From: Margaritifera margaritifera
Taxonomy: Eukaryota > Mollusca > Bivalvia > Unionida > Margaritiferidae
NCBI GenBank assembly: GCA_029931535.1
Contig: JAQPZY010001621.1
Span: forward strand, 4,502,001-4,566,000
Reading direction: 5' to 3'
Length of the DNA: 64,000 nt
Shown here: positions 1 to 11,134 of the stretch, in pieces
Numbering within the stretch: position 1 is the stretch's first letter
How the letters are laid out: each line of letters begins with the position of its first letter
The notes under the pieces: generated by a model
What the model was told of the DNA's origin: nothing
The model's database searches: none
Seen by the model: the letters and a program-made list of their open reading frames with translations, nothing else
Made by a program: the position numbers and the translations under genes

Positions 1-90
1 ATAAAAGCTGATACATTAGACACTTGTCATGCTGCAAACTATTCCATAAAAGCTGATACATTAGACACTTGTCATGCTGCAAACTATTCC
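1..90. repeat. 45-bp direct duplication
   Basis: Two identical 45-bp copies stand head to tail (1-45 and 46-90). A partial third copy begins at 91. No coding content seen. Confidence 0.95.
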
Positions 91-1079
91 ATAAAACTGT
101 ACCGACGTAAGCAAAAAGATTTCTTAAAATGCTCTATTTATTATTATTCTTTGGATTAAAGTCGCTTTTCGTCGTTTGACATGTGCGGCTACTTTAATAT
201 GTGCGCGTTTGCGCACTATTTAATTGTATGTTAAAAAAAGATGCCATCCAAGCAAGCCGCAGGAAGAAGGGCGCCTTAACTGCCTGCATCCAGCCCTTTG
301 TCCGTTTCCCCCTGCCTACCAGCTGTCACCTTATTACTATTTTGTCAAATCTATGCCCAGTTGCATATTTTCGTAGGGCGGTCCCTACCTTAACGCTAAA
401 AAATGTGATTGTCACATATCCAATTCGAATGGTTCTGAGTTGTCAATTTTCCTACTAAGTAGTTTCTTTGGGGGGGGGGGGGGGGTACTATGCGTACTTG
501 TATGTTTTTCCGAAAATGTGCACCAATGATGTTGGCTTATAGTAGCCGTTTGATTTTTTGTGACCTCAATTTGGGTTTCGCGACGCCGTTAGTTCATTAG
601 GCAGCATGCCAATCGTTTTTTTTTTCGGAAGGTCGGATTGAAAGCCCAGGGTAGAAACTTACCCCATTTTTGTGCCACACTATATTACATCAAATTTTGA
701 TCAGTTACATATATTCGGGCGGCTGTCCCTATTTGTAAATGCGTATTTCGCATGAATTCGTATTGCATTAGGTTGTTTAATTTTCCTATCATAGTGGACC
801 TGAATTTTGGTACTGAGCATACATATTGTCCTAAAAAAATAATAATAATAAAAAAAAATATAAAAATAAAATGCCAATCTGTAGGCATAAGTTGCCGTTG
901 ACTGTTTTAGTGATCTTAAGCAGCTATATGAGGATATTTGTGATAAGATGTCCGGAGTTGAAATTCAAAATCAACACCCAGTCAGTCAGGCAAAAATGAT
1001 CGTACGAGTTATAATCGAGACTGGGTTTTCAGAGCCAGCGGGTCCGGTGAGTCGTCTTGATTCACAGGCGTCACTGCTC
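91..1079. other. No gene seen
   Basis: AT-rich sequence with a G18 run near 469-486 and short homopolymers. The open frames here are short and show no recognisable protein pattern. Confidence 0.6.
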
Positions 1080-1556
1080 CTACTCCAGCCGGAAGTCTCT
1101 GGTCGCTGAACCCTGGATGTTTGCCAACTGGTTTTCCCTCCAAATTGCTGGGTCCGAGCCTCTCCTTTTCTGGATGGCTTGCCTCCCCGAGGTTTTTTTT
1201 TTTTTTTTTTTGATAGTCTTCCTGTTGGCTAGCCTGATTGGGGGTGGGTTTGTTATATATTTTCCACTTTGAACTCGCTCAACTACTTCTGAATCATTTG
1301 GTCGGATTCCACCAGCTGTTTTCATTCCCGGTTCGAACTGGATGGTTCCCTCTCCAGGCCCTTCTGGATGACTGGCCTCTTCTAGTATTACTGGCTGGCG
1401 TGCCTCTCCAAGCTGTGCTGGATGGTTCTCGCTTCTACTAGATGTGCCTAGGTATCGCCTCGCTGGCCTAACCAAATATTCTCCCAGCTCCCAGCTGTCC
1501 CCTCTTCTCCAATCTGGTGACTCTCTCCGTTGGTGCTCTAATGTTGCTTCTTCCAC
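1080..1556 (-). other. Unassigned 158-codon open frame
   Basis: This frame is open for 158 codons in DNA richer in GC than its surroundings. The predicted protein is hydrophilic, rich in Glu, Arg, Pro and Gly, and has a Lys run from a poly-A tract. I recognise no domain. The DNA repeats motifs around 'catccag', so it could be a degenerate tandem array or part of a retroelement gag-like region. I do not claim it is expressed. Confidence 0.25.
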
Positions 1557-1590
1557 AGCTGGCGGCAGACATTGTACTGGATGTATGTGA

Positions 1591-2270
<680 letters not shown>

Positions 2271-2525
2271 CAGGCCCGCCAAGAAGGGAGGGGGGGGGGT
2301 AAGTGCCCAGGGGCCTGGCGATTTCTAGAGGCCCGCAGTCAACCCAGTTATAACAAATAAATGAATCTTTGCAGTAAATGTTACAATTTGTTTCTTGCAA
2401 GAGTCTAAGCCAGGGGTGTCAAATCCATTTGCTATGATATGTTTTATATTTTAAAAAAAATGAAACCAGTTTTGGTGCCCATAACTGCTATTCCCTGTGG
2501 CCCGGAATTTCTGTCGGCGGACCTG
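2271..2525. mobile_element. hAT-like non-autonomous element, CAGGCCCGCC ends
   Basis: The left end reads caggcccgcc and the right end is its near-complement ggcggacctg. Flanks are gtttatta/ggtttata, only a partial target duplication. A second copy lies at about 31690-32006 and shares most of the interior and the right end. Internally, 2412-2450 matches one end of the CAGGGGTGTCAAA hAT family seen complete at 42897-42992, so one element may have landed in another. Confidence 0.55.
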
Positions 2526-2569
2526 GGTTTATATACATGCTGCAATTTGTTTGCCTTCGGGTTGACTTT

Positions 2570-2800
2570 ACTGGAATCAGCTGAACGTCAAGAGTAGTTA
2601 TTTGGCACTTTTAAGATAGTCTGCACATGAGTGCCGACGCTAATTGGTAAGTTTTGTTAGTGTATGTATTTTTTTGGTCCTTATACCATGTATTTGGGCC
2701 ATATAACTTCAAGTGAGCACATCACAAATTATACATAGTAATTAATTATAACTGATATTATATTATTGTAATTACAAATACGTAAAATAAGAATTAGGGC
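2570..2800. repeat. Dispersed repeat; paralogue of 38585-38715
   Basis: The stretch around 2680-2790 matches 38581-38715 (shared ccatgtatt, ggccatat, gtaattaatt). The 38 kb copy carries a SINE at the matching point, so this copy serves as its unoccupied counterpart. Confidence 0.6.
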
Positions 2801-3538
2801 GCTATCCGCCAATTGTTTACATCAGGCACGTGCAGCTTCCTCCAGAGCGCGGGTCGGAGAGCGATTTTAAAATGTACCGGTACGATGTAAATATAACCGG
2901 ATAAAACCAGGTCGAGAGCCAAATGCACATTACTTGTTTTGCATGAAAATTTGTATTTTAAAACATAGGATGAAAAAGTATTACACAGCAATATACACTT
3001 TCGTTTGATGTTTATAACATTTGTAAAATAAAATTGTGCATATCAAGTTAAATCATTACTACATACTTTGAGTTTTGTTTATATATGGGAAAATTAGTTT
3101 TTCATAAATATAAACTTTTCTGGTATAAACTAAAACTTCTGGATCAGTATATCCAGATTTGGAACAGTGCTCTGAATGAATTAACTATATGTACTTTCTT
3201 ATTATTCGAAATGTACAAAAAAAAAATGTTTCTCCGCTTGAAAATTAATTGTCTTACATCCAGGCTCTATATTTTAGTACAGCTCTTACTAGATTGAAAA
3301 CTGACTCATTCTTTAACAATTGAACTGGTTACAATGACTATTGAAAATAGCTTGTGTAATTTTTGTAATTTACATCGAATCGAATCTGAATGTCACTTTT
3401 TACTAATTATCCCCCAATTATAAGGACATCAGGCATATATTCCATGTTTTTACAGGTGATGGTCATCATTGATCAAGTTTGAGTCATTTATGTCTTCCAA
3501 TTCCAGAAACTTACTTATTTAAATGTGTTTACAACCTA
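2801..3538. other. No gene seen
   Basis: AT-rich sequence with only short open frames and no recognised motif. Confidence 0.5.
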
Positions 3539-4085
3539 TTGGCGTGCATCAGAGACGCACAACAAAATATTGATGTGGCTGGGTTCAACCTGCTTTTAAG
3601 GTGTTTTGCCAGGAGGCTTTGATTAGTTTTTGTTGGGCAATGAGAGTAAAATGTTTTGACACAACACGGCAGTCAACCTGACCTGGCCTGGCTTGGGAAT
3701 CGAACCTGGTACTCCTGCATATGACTCCAGCAAAAATTGATTGGTGTCCATCAGAGACGCACAACAATATTTGTGGGGGTCGGGTGGGGTGGGGGTGGCG
3801 GAGGGATTTGGGTTCAATCTGAGTTAAGGTGTTTTGCCAATAGGAGGCTTTGATTAGTTTTTGTTGGGCAATTAGAGTAAAGTGTCTTGGCTACAAAATT
3901 ATTGATTGATGTGCATCAGAAACGCACAACAACATTTTGGTTTTCTATTTACGGTGTTTTGTCAGGAGACTTTGAAATGTTTTGTTGGACAATAAGGATA
4001 AACCTAAGGACACAAAACGAAAGCCTCAAAAACTTATTGGTGGGCATCAGAGCCGCACAACAATTATTTGTTTGTTTTGTTTTGG
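3539..4085. repeat. Four degenerate direct repeats with a tRNA-like B box
   Basis: A block beginning with a form of 'gcatcagagacgcacaaca' recurs at about 3545, 3748, 3911 and 4045, followed in most copies by 'ggtgttttg' and 'gttgggcaat'. The complement of 3692-3712 contains ggttcgattccc, a good RNA polymerase III B box, so the unit may descend from a tRNA-related SINE. Confidence 0.6.
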
Positions 4086-4180
4086 GGAACTTTCCATAAC
4101 ACCTATTTAGTCTAATCCTCCAGCGGTCTAAAACCGGCCGCGAATCACTTACCTATACGTGCTACAGCCCGCATAGTCTC

Positions 4181-4689
4181 CAGTGGCGTAGCGAGGGGGG
4201 GGGGGGGGGGGGGGGGGGGCGGGGGGGGGGGGGGGCGGGGGGCGGTGGCTCTGGGCGACACTTTCTACGGAACGGCAATTTGGTAAGAGTACCGTATATA
4301 TCATAAATAATACGAATGGAGTGGGAGCGTAATTTTGATAGTTGGCCCTGGGTGGCACTTTGCCTCGCTACGCCACGGGGAGGGGGGGGGGGGGGGACAC
4401 AACCCAACAGCAGACTAGTCAATTCAGCTGATTTGCACAGATCTTTTGCCAACGAATATAATGCAGTTAACCGGATTCTGCAAATAAACTGATTCGACCA
4501 GAATTAAAGGGAGCTAACCTCTATTATAACTTTGTGTAAATGATAGATAGAGAGATAGACATACCAGTGACAAGAACCAGTGGGAAGAAAAAAAAGTCAA
4601 GCATGAATTTGACAAAATAAAATGTATGCAAATATAATAAATTGTAATGTTTGACAGTAAATATCTGAGACTGAGAATATACGCCACTG
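4181..4689. mobile_element. hAT element, 509 bp, with 8-bp target duplication
   Basis: Ends are cagtggcgta and its exact complement tacgccactg. They are flanked by the perfect 8-bp duplication atagtctc (4173-4180 and 4690-4697), the signature of hAT elements. It lies in the LINE-A 3' end; the second LINE copy at 13923-14030 is uninterrupted there. The interior holds very long G runs (4195-4236 and 4380-4396) and a second inverted end (cctcgctacgccac, about 4362-4375), suggesting a composite. The stretch 4610-4680 matches 13047-13192. No transposase is present, so it is non-autonomous. Confidence 0.88.
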
Positions 4690-4855
4690 ATAGTCTCAAC
4701 AGGTCAGAGATCAGAAGCCTAAAGATCAGGGAGAACAGAACTTTTTTGCCAACTCAGATCTAACAATAGACATATGAGATTAAGTACAAACGAAATTTAT
4801 TCATGGTGGTGGTATAGAGGGTAGAGAAAGGTACAAAAGAGAATGGTAGAAAGAG

Positions 4856-5478
4856 TTATTTTCTGATCAATATTTTGGATATACATAACAAAATGGGAAG
4901 ACAAATTATAATTTGTTTGATTAAGGAAAGCCATTTAAAATTGAATATACTAACAGCAGCATTGTGTAACATAATGTTGAATACAAATTTTGAAATTGTA
5001 CTGGGGTTTTTTCTTCTCAGTAACAAGTATAGAATAAAACAGAACCGCTCTAATTTTGATACAAATGCTCGTAGGAAAACTACCTTGTTCTCCATACAAC
5101 ATGTATAGTTGAGTACTTTACTATAAAAAACCCAAACTATTCGTAAAAAATCTGTGTGTACATGTCCAATAACGGTATTATCACTAGAATCCCAGATCTC
5201 GCATCCATTTAATAATATCGGCAAAATAATATCATCAAAAAGTTTAAATAGTAAATCCAATGGTAAAAACAAATTTCTTATTATCTTGTATTGGACAAAC
5301 AAGGCTTTTGTAGATTGTGCAGTTATTCTCTTTTTTGCTGAATAAAATAAGCCGTTGTTTTAAAACAGCAACCCTAAATATACATAATGATCGACTATTT
5401 CCAGTGATGTGTTAACAAATTCAAAAGAGAAACAGTTAGATTGCTTCGAGCCAGATATAAATATTTTTGTTCTCAACA
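4856..5478 (-). pseudogene. LINE-A reverse transcriptase, post-palm region
   Basis: The minus-strand reading runs from IFISGSKQSN through LEIVDHYVYLG and PLDLLFKLFDDIILPILLNG to CEIWDSSDN. This matches the region after the YADD box of CR1/L2-like LINEs, where 'YLG', 'KLFDS.V.PILLYG.EVWG' is typical. It continues as a decayed open frame to 4856. A stop follows the YLG motif (near 5361) and the catalytic region is broken, so it is inactive. Confidence 0.75.
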
Positions 5479-5892
5479 TTGACTTATCGTGAGCATAAAG
5501 GATAACAAGTACCTTTCAGTACAACATACACTGACTTATTGTCATGATAAGGGATAACAAGTACCTTTCAGTAAGACATACACTGACTTATTGTCATGAT
5601 AAAGGATAACAAGTACCTTTCAGTACATATACACTGACTTATCGTCAACATAAAGGATAACAAGTACCTTTCAGTACAACATACACTAACTTATCGTCAG
5701 CATAAAGGATAACAAGTACCTTTCAGTACAACATACACTGACTTATCGTCAGCATAAAGGATAACAAGTACCTTTCAGTACAACATACCCCCCCTTTTGT
5801 CATGATAAAAGATAACTAGTACCTTTCATTACAACATACACTGACTTACTGTCATGATAAAGGATAACAAGTACCTTTCAGTACAATATACA
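5479..5892. repeat. 52-bp minisatellite built from the LINE YADD-box segment
   Basis: About eight copies of a 52-bp unit. On the minus strand one frame of a unit reads KVLVILYADDKSVYVVL, which is RT motif C with its catalytic YADD. Units vary (YAHD, YVDD, others). Because 52 is not a multiple of three, the array destroys the LINE reading frame. The array sits exactly where motif C belongs in LINE-A. Confidence 0.88.
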
Positions 5893-5899
5893 TTCAGTT

Positions 5900-6772
5900 T
5901 CCTGGTGTTTAATATTCACATCATTAAAACTCTTTGCAAAAGCTCTTCTAAATAATTTAGATATAACGAAAAAAAAGATGTTCGAGAGATTTTTACCTTG
6001 CCGTATTCCACACTGTTATACAAATAAATCTGAAAATTCTTTATTGCTATGCACGCATTACATAATTTTACAGCACATAGTTCTAATTACATTCAGCAGT
6101 TTATCATTTTGTTTACAAAGCCTGCCCAGTTGCAACCATTTATTCCCCCCAAGTCATGCCCTCCATACAGTGTCGAATGCCTTTTCGAAACCGACCAATA
6201 CACAAAATAATTTCTTTTTTCTTGCTTTTAAAATTTCTGCTAGTGCATGTAGAGAAAAATATTATCTAGAGTGGAATATCCATTTCTAAGATCAAACTGA
6301 TTTTCCGTTAAAATATCGGACGTCTCAAAATAGTCCACAAGTCATGCATTTAAAATTGAGCTGAACAATTTACCTTAACAACTCAGAGTAATAGGTTGGT
6401 ATTTCGAGGAAAGATTTGTATCACCTTTAATTTTATATATTGCTTATATTAATCCTATAACCCAAGGCTCTGGGATAATACCACTGTCTAAATCTAGATT
6501 TAAAAAGGAAATATATAAAAGATATAAAAATAGGTTCCAAATATTGATGTGGAAGAATAATGATATCGCCTATACCCCGCAGCTTTATTATTTTTAAAGT
6601 TTTGAATTGCGTTGTGTACTTCTTCAACAGTAATAGATATGTTTAGTATATCATTTTCAGTAGATAATGTTGCATTAAAATCGTCATTTTCATTTGAACC
6701 AAAAGACTGATTAAGATCTTTGAAGTATCCATAAAACACATGAGGACTCATGAGGGGTTTGGAGGTTGACAA
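5900..6772 (-). pseudogene. LINE-A reverse transcriptase, fingers and palm
   Basis: Minus-strand pieces in order are ITVEEVHNAIQNFKNNKAAG, then DSGIIPEPW and KYQPITLS, then TENQFDLRNGYSTLDNI, then GFEKAFDTVWRA (plus-strand 6159-6204), then QCGIRQG. These match RT motifs of CR1/L2-type LINEs. The motif A catalytic Asp (normally in VDFEKAFD) reads Gly here. Frameshifts and stops separate the pieces. Confidence 0.75.
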
Positions 6773-6859
6773 CTGACATAAAAACTGTTCTCTGTGTCAA
6801 AGAGGGGCGCCACTAAAGAACATTACCCCCGGGAGACTCGAACTCTCGCGCCGCCACTG
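6740..6859 (-). mobile_element. Truncated hAT MITE
   Basis: The minus strand from 6859 begins cagtggcggcgcgag and continues in parallel with the complete MITE at 34411-34630 (shared 'tagtggcgcccct', 'cagagaacagtttttatgtc'). The other end is missing. It lies at the 5' edge of the RT part of LINE-A. Confidence 0.7.
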
Positions 6860-7192
6860 GTGGCAATTACAGTCTGATTATTAAGAAGAAAGGCAATCGA
6901 GGGTTCTATATGCAAATACAGATGACAATGTTTTGCACTAGTCTTAGGAAATGTCAACTTCTTGTATGGCTTAGTGCAGATGACCACAATGTGAATGTAC
7001 AGTATGATGAAAATTGAGTAAAATGTCATGTTACGAGACTACATACATGTTATGCCGAGAAAATGACATCACGCATAGTTGATGAAATTGCAGATGCTCG
7101 CTTATTGTTCAGTAAGACTTTCAAGTCATTTATGCGTCTGTGACTATAAATTTATATAATTATAGTTTATGTTGGTTCTAATTTCTTAATCA
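6860..7192. other. No gene seen
   Basis: Unique-looking sequence between a MITE fragment and a short tandem repeat; no coding frame recognised. Confidence 0.45.
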
Positions 7193-7267
7193 TGTTATGA
7201 TGTTAATGAATGTGTCAGGTTATGATGTTAATGAATGTGTCATGTTATGATGTTAATGAATGTGTCA
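7193..7267. repeat. 25-bp tandem repeat, three copies
   Basis: Three near-identical copies of a unit containing gttatgatgttaatgaatg. Confidence 0.95.
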
Positions 7268-7406
7268 TTTGTTTAAATTACAGATTTGGGAAAATAAAAT
7301 GTAGTTATTTTATGTGTCAGTTCAAGTTTCACCTTTAGTCAAGTGAAAAAAAAAAACAACATTAACTCATAAGAAAAAAAGTTTCTTCCGGCCTAAAATA
7401 TAACAT

Positions 7407-7814
7407 AAATTTCCTTGTAGCAATAAGGACTAGTAGATTGAGAAATTTACTTGTAGCAATAAGGACTAGTAGATTGAGAAATTTACTTGTAGCAATAAGG
7501 ACTAGTAGATTGAGAAATTTACTTGTAGCAATAAGGACTAGTAGATTGAGAAATTTACTTGTAGCAATAAGGACTAGTAGATTGAGAAATTTACTTGTAG
7601 CAATAAGGACTAGTAGATTGAGAAATTTACTTGTAGCAATAAGGACTAGTAGATTGAGAAATTTACTTGTAGCAATAAGGACTAGTAGATTGAGAAATTT
7701 ACTTGTAGCAATAAGGACTAGTAGATTGAGAAATTTACTTGTAGCAATAAGGACTAGTAGATTGAGAAATTTACTTGTAGCAATAAGGACTAGTAGATTG
7801 AGAAATTTACTTGT
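7407..7814. repeat. Homogeneous 36-bp minisatellite, about 11 copies
   Basis: The 36-bp unit (starting aatttacttgtagcaataag) repeats about 11.3 times, virtually identical apart from the edge copies. Since 36 is divisible by three the array looks like a 12-residue periodic protein (RNLLVAIRTSRL), but there is no promoter, flanking coding sequence or splice signal to support a gene. The uniformity suggests recent expansion. Confidence 0.97.
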
Positions 7815-7918
7815 CCTGCTGAATCTTCACTAGTCCTTCCCACAAAACAACGTTAGCTACATATCTAGATTAACAACACTCCAGACAGAAGGTAATGTAA
7901 AAATTCGCTTTTCTTAAA

Positions 7919-8506
7919 CTATGAATTTATCACTTGCCCGTCCACCAAATGCCTTTGAAATAAACATAATTTTTGCCCATGTGGAGATATTCCTACCATA
8001 TATTTGGCAGTGTTTTGCGATTTATAATTGCCGTAATTCTCACCTCTACTTCTGAGATTAGAGATTAGTTGGCCTCTGAAGAAATGTTTCTGCACAATCA
8101 ATAATACATGTAGTGAGTGGAAGTTTTCTTTTAACAATTCCGGGCAACAGTCTCTAATTATTTGGAAGTACGATTATCAGTGATTTCAACTTATCTGCTA
8201 AAACTGGAATTCAAGAATTGAAAATCTTGCATTCCCATCTGACGGCATAGACTGAAATTTAAATGGAACCAAACACGCACAGTCTTCATGCTCTTGTCCG
8301 TATATTGCACACATTGATTTCTTCCATGAATTGTATTTGCGACGATTATTTGAACATTCATTGACGGAACGTGAACTACCTCCACCTTTTTCATATTTTC
8401 CATCGCTTTCCGTGTCAATTTTTAAGAGAAAACGAGCAATGATAACATGTATACAAAAAGACTGATCTTGTCTTAATCGCGACACGTGCGGTATTTTGAT
8501 GTTCAT
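7919..8506 (-). pseudogene. Relic of a DDE_Tnp_4-type (Harbinger/THAP-like) transposase
   Basis: The minus-strand reading contains NYKSQNTAKYMVGISPHGQK and, after a frameshift, IMFISKAFGGRASDKFIV. This is the pattern of DDE superfamily endonuclease 4 proteins around their second catalytic segment ('YKSHNT.KYLVGI.P.G..FVSK.WGGR.SDK'). Upstream, 8330-8198 encodes a Cys-rich stretch (KSMCAIYGQEHEDCACLVPF) that could be a THAP-like N-terminus; that part is uncertain. No terminal repeats were found. Confidence 0.55.
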
Positions 8507-8762
8507 TTCACTATCGTCATGGCTGACTCATCACGTGATTGGTTAATGGCTGCGCTCGTGATACTGGAGTCAAATACAGATAACGATGTATATACTATTC
8601 ATTACTTTCCATTATTGTTGTGGGTCTGACTTACATAGCTTTCTTAGTTTATCACTAATTTTAGCCTTGTGTTTGCTACTGAACTTAAGTATTGTTGGTG
8701 GGGTTTTTTTTGTTTTTTTTTTTGTTTCTTATACAGTTGATATTTCTCTGAAACCAAAAGTT

Positions 8763-9105
8763 TTACTTCAGTTTCTTATTGTAATGTTCGTATTGAACGA
8801 TGCAGTTTTGTTGCTTTGTATTACTTACGGCTGAGACTTTTGCATTTGTTACCAAATCGTTTATAATACTGTCCTTAATTTCACTTGATATTTCTCTGAA
8901 ACCAAAAGTTTCATGAGCCGATACTTTAAATACATCGGAAATCATACCCCAAGTTCTATCAAACATCTCCTTGTCGGGAGAATCAACACATAATAAATCA
9001 TTTATTAAATCTTCAATAAGTCTGATCTTTGTTCCGTCAATATTTTGTTTACAAAACTTTTTTACTTTGTGTTTTATCCCACCATATAGATTCTTGTGAC
9101 ACAGT
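8763..9105 (-). pseudogene. LINE-A linker between endonuclease and RT
   Basis: The minus strand reads IRLIEDLINDLLCVDSPDKE followed by MFDRTWGMISDVFKVSAHET and FGFREISSEI. LINEs of this type carry such a helical linker ('W......F...A..TFG') between endonuclease and RT. A 26-bp segment is duplicated (8736-8766 and 8885-8913). Confidence 0.6.
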
Positions 9106-9189
9106 TTTTCTTGTCATTAAAATTATTTATCTCGTAAGAAAACAAAAATCTAATTGAAGAATGTACAGCAGAAAATAATGGTCAAAATT

Positions 9190-9514
9190 AATAAACTTTG
9201 AAATTAGAGGTGTACTCAAGGGCTTCAACTGATGACATAACATAATTAATAACTGATGCATTTTTACACGCGAATTGACCTATACCTCTATCACTTATAT
9301 TTAAGAAATAATCTGTGTGTATTTTATTTCATATATGTACCTGTTGAGCACTATAGTTATATAAATTAATCCATTTTAAATCTGTGTGAGTGGTGGTGCG
9401 AGTATACCTAAGTGTGCGTAAGTGACTTTTGTATAACAGCCTGTTAATAAATTTGAGGACCGTGTGGCAGATGGGTCATTCAAAACCAAAATGTCTTATT
9501 CTCGTTAAATAAAG

Positions 9515-9556
<42 letters not shown>
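9190..9556 (+). mobile_element. Possible LINE 3' tail ending in (ATT)n
   Basis: A non-coding stretch ends in ttaaataaag followed directly by about 15 ATT units. CR1/L2-like LINE 3' ends often terminate in such microsatellites, and 18255-18322 in this window has the same arrangement. The left boundary is a guess. Confidence 0.4.
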
Positions 9557-9654
9557 GCTATACGTACGCGTAAGATGAATATATTATAGGATTTACGTAT
9601 TTCAATTATTCTATGGTTATATGTGATAGTCTTTGTATTCCTTGATTTTCGATG

Positions 9655-9790
9655 ACAAGGAAAAAAACTGATTTGAAATTAAAACTGTCATCTATTTTAA
9701 ATTTAAACTATCATCTATTTGAAATTGAAACTGTCATCTATTTGAAATGTCATCTATTTGAAATTTAAACTGTCATCTATTTGAAAAATA
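9655..9790. repeat. Short tandem array at the end of the LINE-A endonuclease
   Basis: Four to five degenerate copies of a 20-27-bp unit with tcatctatttgaaatt. On the minus strand the array directly follows ELNIFQIDD of the LINE-A endonuclease and repeats QIDDSLNFK-like codons, so it appears to have grown out of coding sequence. Confidence 0.75.
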
Positions 9791-10282
9791 TTCAACTCAT
9801 CATAATTTGAATCAGAAAAAATCTGGAATGTTTGCCGTGCGAGCATTAATGTCGCCAATCAGACAGACAAATGTATATTTTGCCATCATATCAGTAATTT
9901 TTCTTTCATTTCTTCATATAAATCACCACCTAGGAATCTAAAACTTTTCATCAGGTACATAAAAAAACACCAATTATTACATCCTTCCCTGATACACTAA
10001 ATAAGGTGTTAGAGAGCTTAAGCCAAAGAACATATTCACTAGTAGTTGGTACCTCAGAGACAAAATTAGAGTATTTCTGACCATACAAATATGCAATACC
10101 ACCTCATTGTCGCCTAACAATTTGTTTCCTATGCTTATATATGTGATTAAATTTTTAATTTCTACTTCATCAAGATGATCCAATGTTGTCACAGAAAAAC
10201 CGCAAAAATCAAAAGTATGAATAAAACTAACAAAGTCTGGACTGTGACAGTAACCTGTTTTGTAACACACAAAAAAATTCAA
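9791..10282 (-). pseudogene. LINE-A endonuclease domain
   Basis: The minus strand carries HSPDFVSFIHTFDFCGFSVT near the start, matching the 'PDF.EFI..FDI..L.ET' start of apurinic-type LINE endonucleases. Later, 9858-9819 reads GDINARTANIPDF, the conserved 'GDFNART' catalytic motif. Stops and frameshifts lie between. Confidence 0.7.
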
Positions 10283-10399
10283 AAATAGAAAACGTATTTC
10301 ATTAGTTACATTATTAATATCAACATTACTTGTTACATATGTATTGCATTAACGTTTTGGTGAGGAAAAGTCATGGCAAAATTCTCTCCATGACATCCC

Positions 10400-10779
10400 T
10401 ATTTTGATCCGACTGTCTGCGAATCGAATGGTCGATGTGTCGGACTACGATGTTAATTTCTTATTTGGTGATAGAGTCCAGTAATTCACCAGAATGAACT
10501 TGTTGCTCCCTCCGCAACAGCGAGTTCATCCACCATTAATTAAGTCCGAAGACCTTGTTTCCGTGCCTCTTGTATATTGGTGCGAGTTTCTTGGAACGGA
10601 TTAGTCTCAGGTACAAACTATTATTTAATCCAATAAGATTTATTGTTCGATCTAAATGACGCACGCGGGACTTGCTCCCTTCCTTGTAGAGCGTAAACCG
10701 TCCAAAAATAACCATAGGCGTTGACCTGATTTCACCATCGGAGGCATCCACGTGGTGTACACGATCAAACTGGATCTTT
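10400..10779 (-). pseudogene. LINE-A ORF1-like fragment
   Basis: An open frame reads KIQFDRVHHVDASDGEIRST, then PMVIFGRFTLYKEGSKSR and LAPIYKRHGNK. This resembles the RRM and C-terminal part of L1-like ORF1 proteins ('I.IDRAHR.G......P.I..F..Y.D...'). It lies just upstream of the endonuclease on the same strand. A stop at 10536 ends it. Confidence 0.5.
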
Positions 10780-10951
10780 GGGTTTGGCTTTGTGGGGTTT
10801 AACGCCATTTTTACAGCACATGACAGGCTGGCTATACATGGCGGCCAGTATATTTGGTGGAGGAAGACCCCGGAAAGACCCCAGAAAGAACCACCGACCC
10901 AAGGGTGGCTTACTGGCAAGCTTTCTCACATACCGAGACTAGAACTCACGC
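10780..10951 (-). mobile_element. SINE copy, 5' truncated, minus orientation
   Basis: Shares the SINE body with the full-length copy at 38329-38575: on the minus strand gtgagaaagcttgccag, the 'ggtcggtggttctt' core, 'ggccgccatgtata' and the 'ggcgttaaaccccaca' 3' end. Only the last part of the tRNA-like head remains. It interrupts LINE-A ORF1. Confidence 0.85.
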
Positions 10952-10959
10952 GTTGATCA

Positions 10960-11134
10960 GCAAATAATGAGGGGGAAAAAAAAGAGAAAGAAAAAAAGTA
11001 TAAAGATGTTGGCATTGATGGAGGGGGGGGGGGGTAGACAAAGGATTTTTTTTCTTCAGCTCGGGTGGTATATATTTATATTAACCAAATACGTACCAGA
11101 GATATACAGCTGAAAGTGAGGACATAAGTAATGA
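10960..11134. other. Purine-rich spacer with G12 run
   Basis: Short stretch between the SINE and LINE-B, with A/G-rich DNA and a G run at about 11022-11033. No gene. Confidence 0.6.

Larger units (their letters stand above)
4090..10940 (-). mobile_element. LINE-A: decayed near-complete non-LTR retrotransposon
   Basis: Read on the minus strand, recognisable LINE protein pieces occur in the canonical order. They are ORF1-like (10775-10536), apurinic-type endonuclease (10282-9819), the linker after it (9105-8763), the start of reverse transcriptase (6772-6290), the RT palm (6204-5900), the YADD region (5892-5479), the post-palm region (5478-4856) and the 3' end (to about 4090). The pieces are separated by insertions (hAT fragment, DDE transposase relic, minisatellites) and full of stops and frameshifts. 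That they form one element rather than several fragments is inferred from order and strand. A second copy of the 3' end is at 13923-14420. The clade resembles CR1/L2-type LINEs but is not firmly assigned. Confidence 0.65.

Noticed and set aside
4149..4452. Proline-rich proteins
   Set aside because: Reverse reading of poly-G tracts in the 509-bp hAT element.
7407..7814. CRISPR array
   Set aside because: Repeats are contiguous with no unique spacers, and the genome is animal; the same holds for all other arrays here.
7438..7833. 131-codon periodic protein
   Set aside because: 36-bp array; no promoter, splice site or flanking coding sequence.
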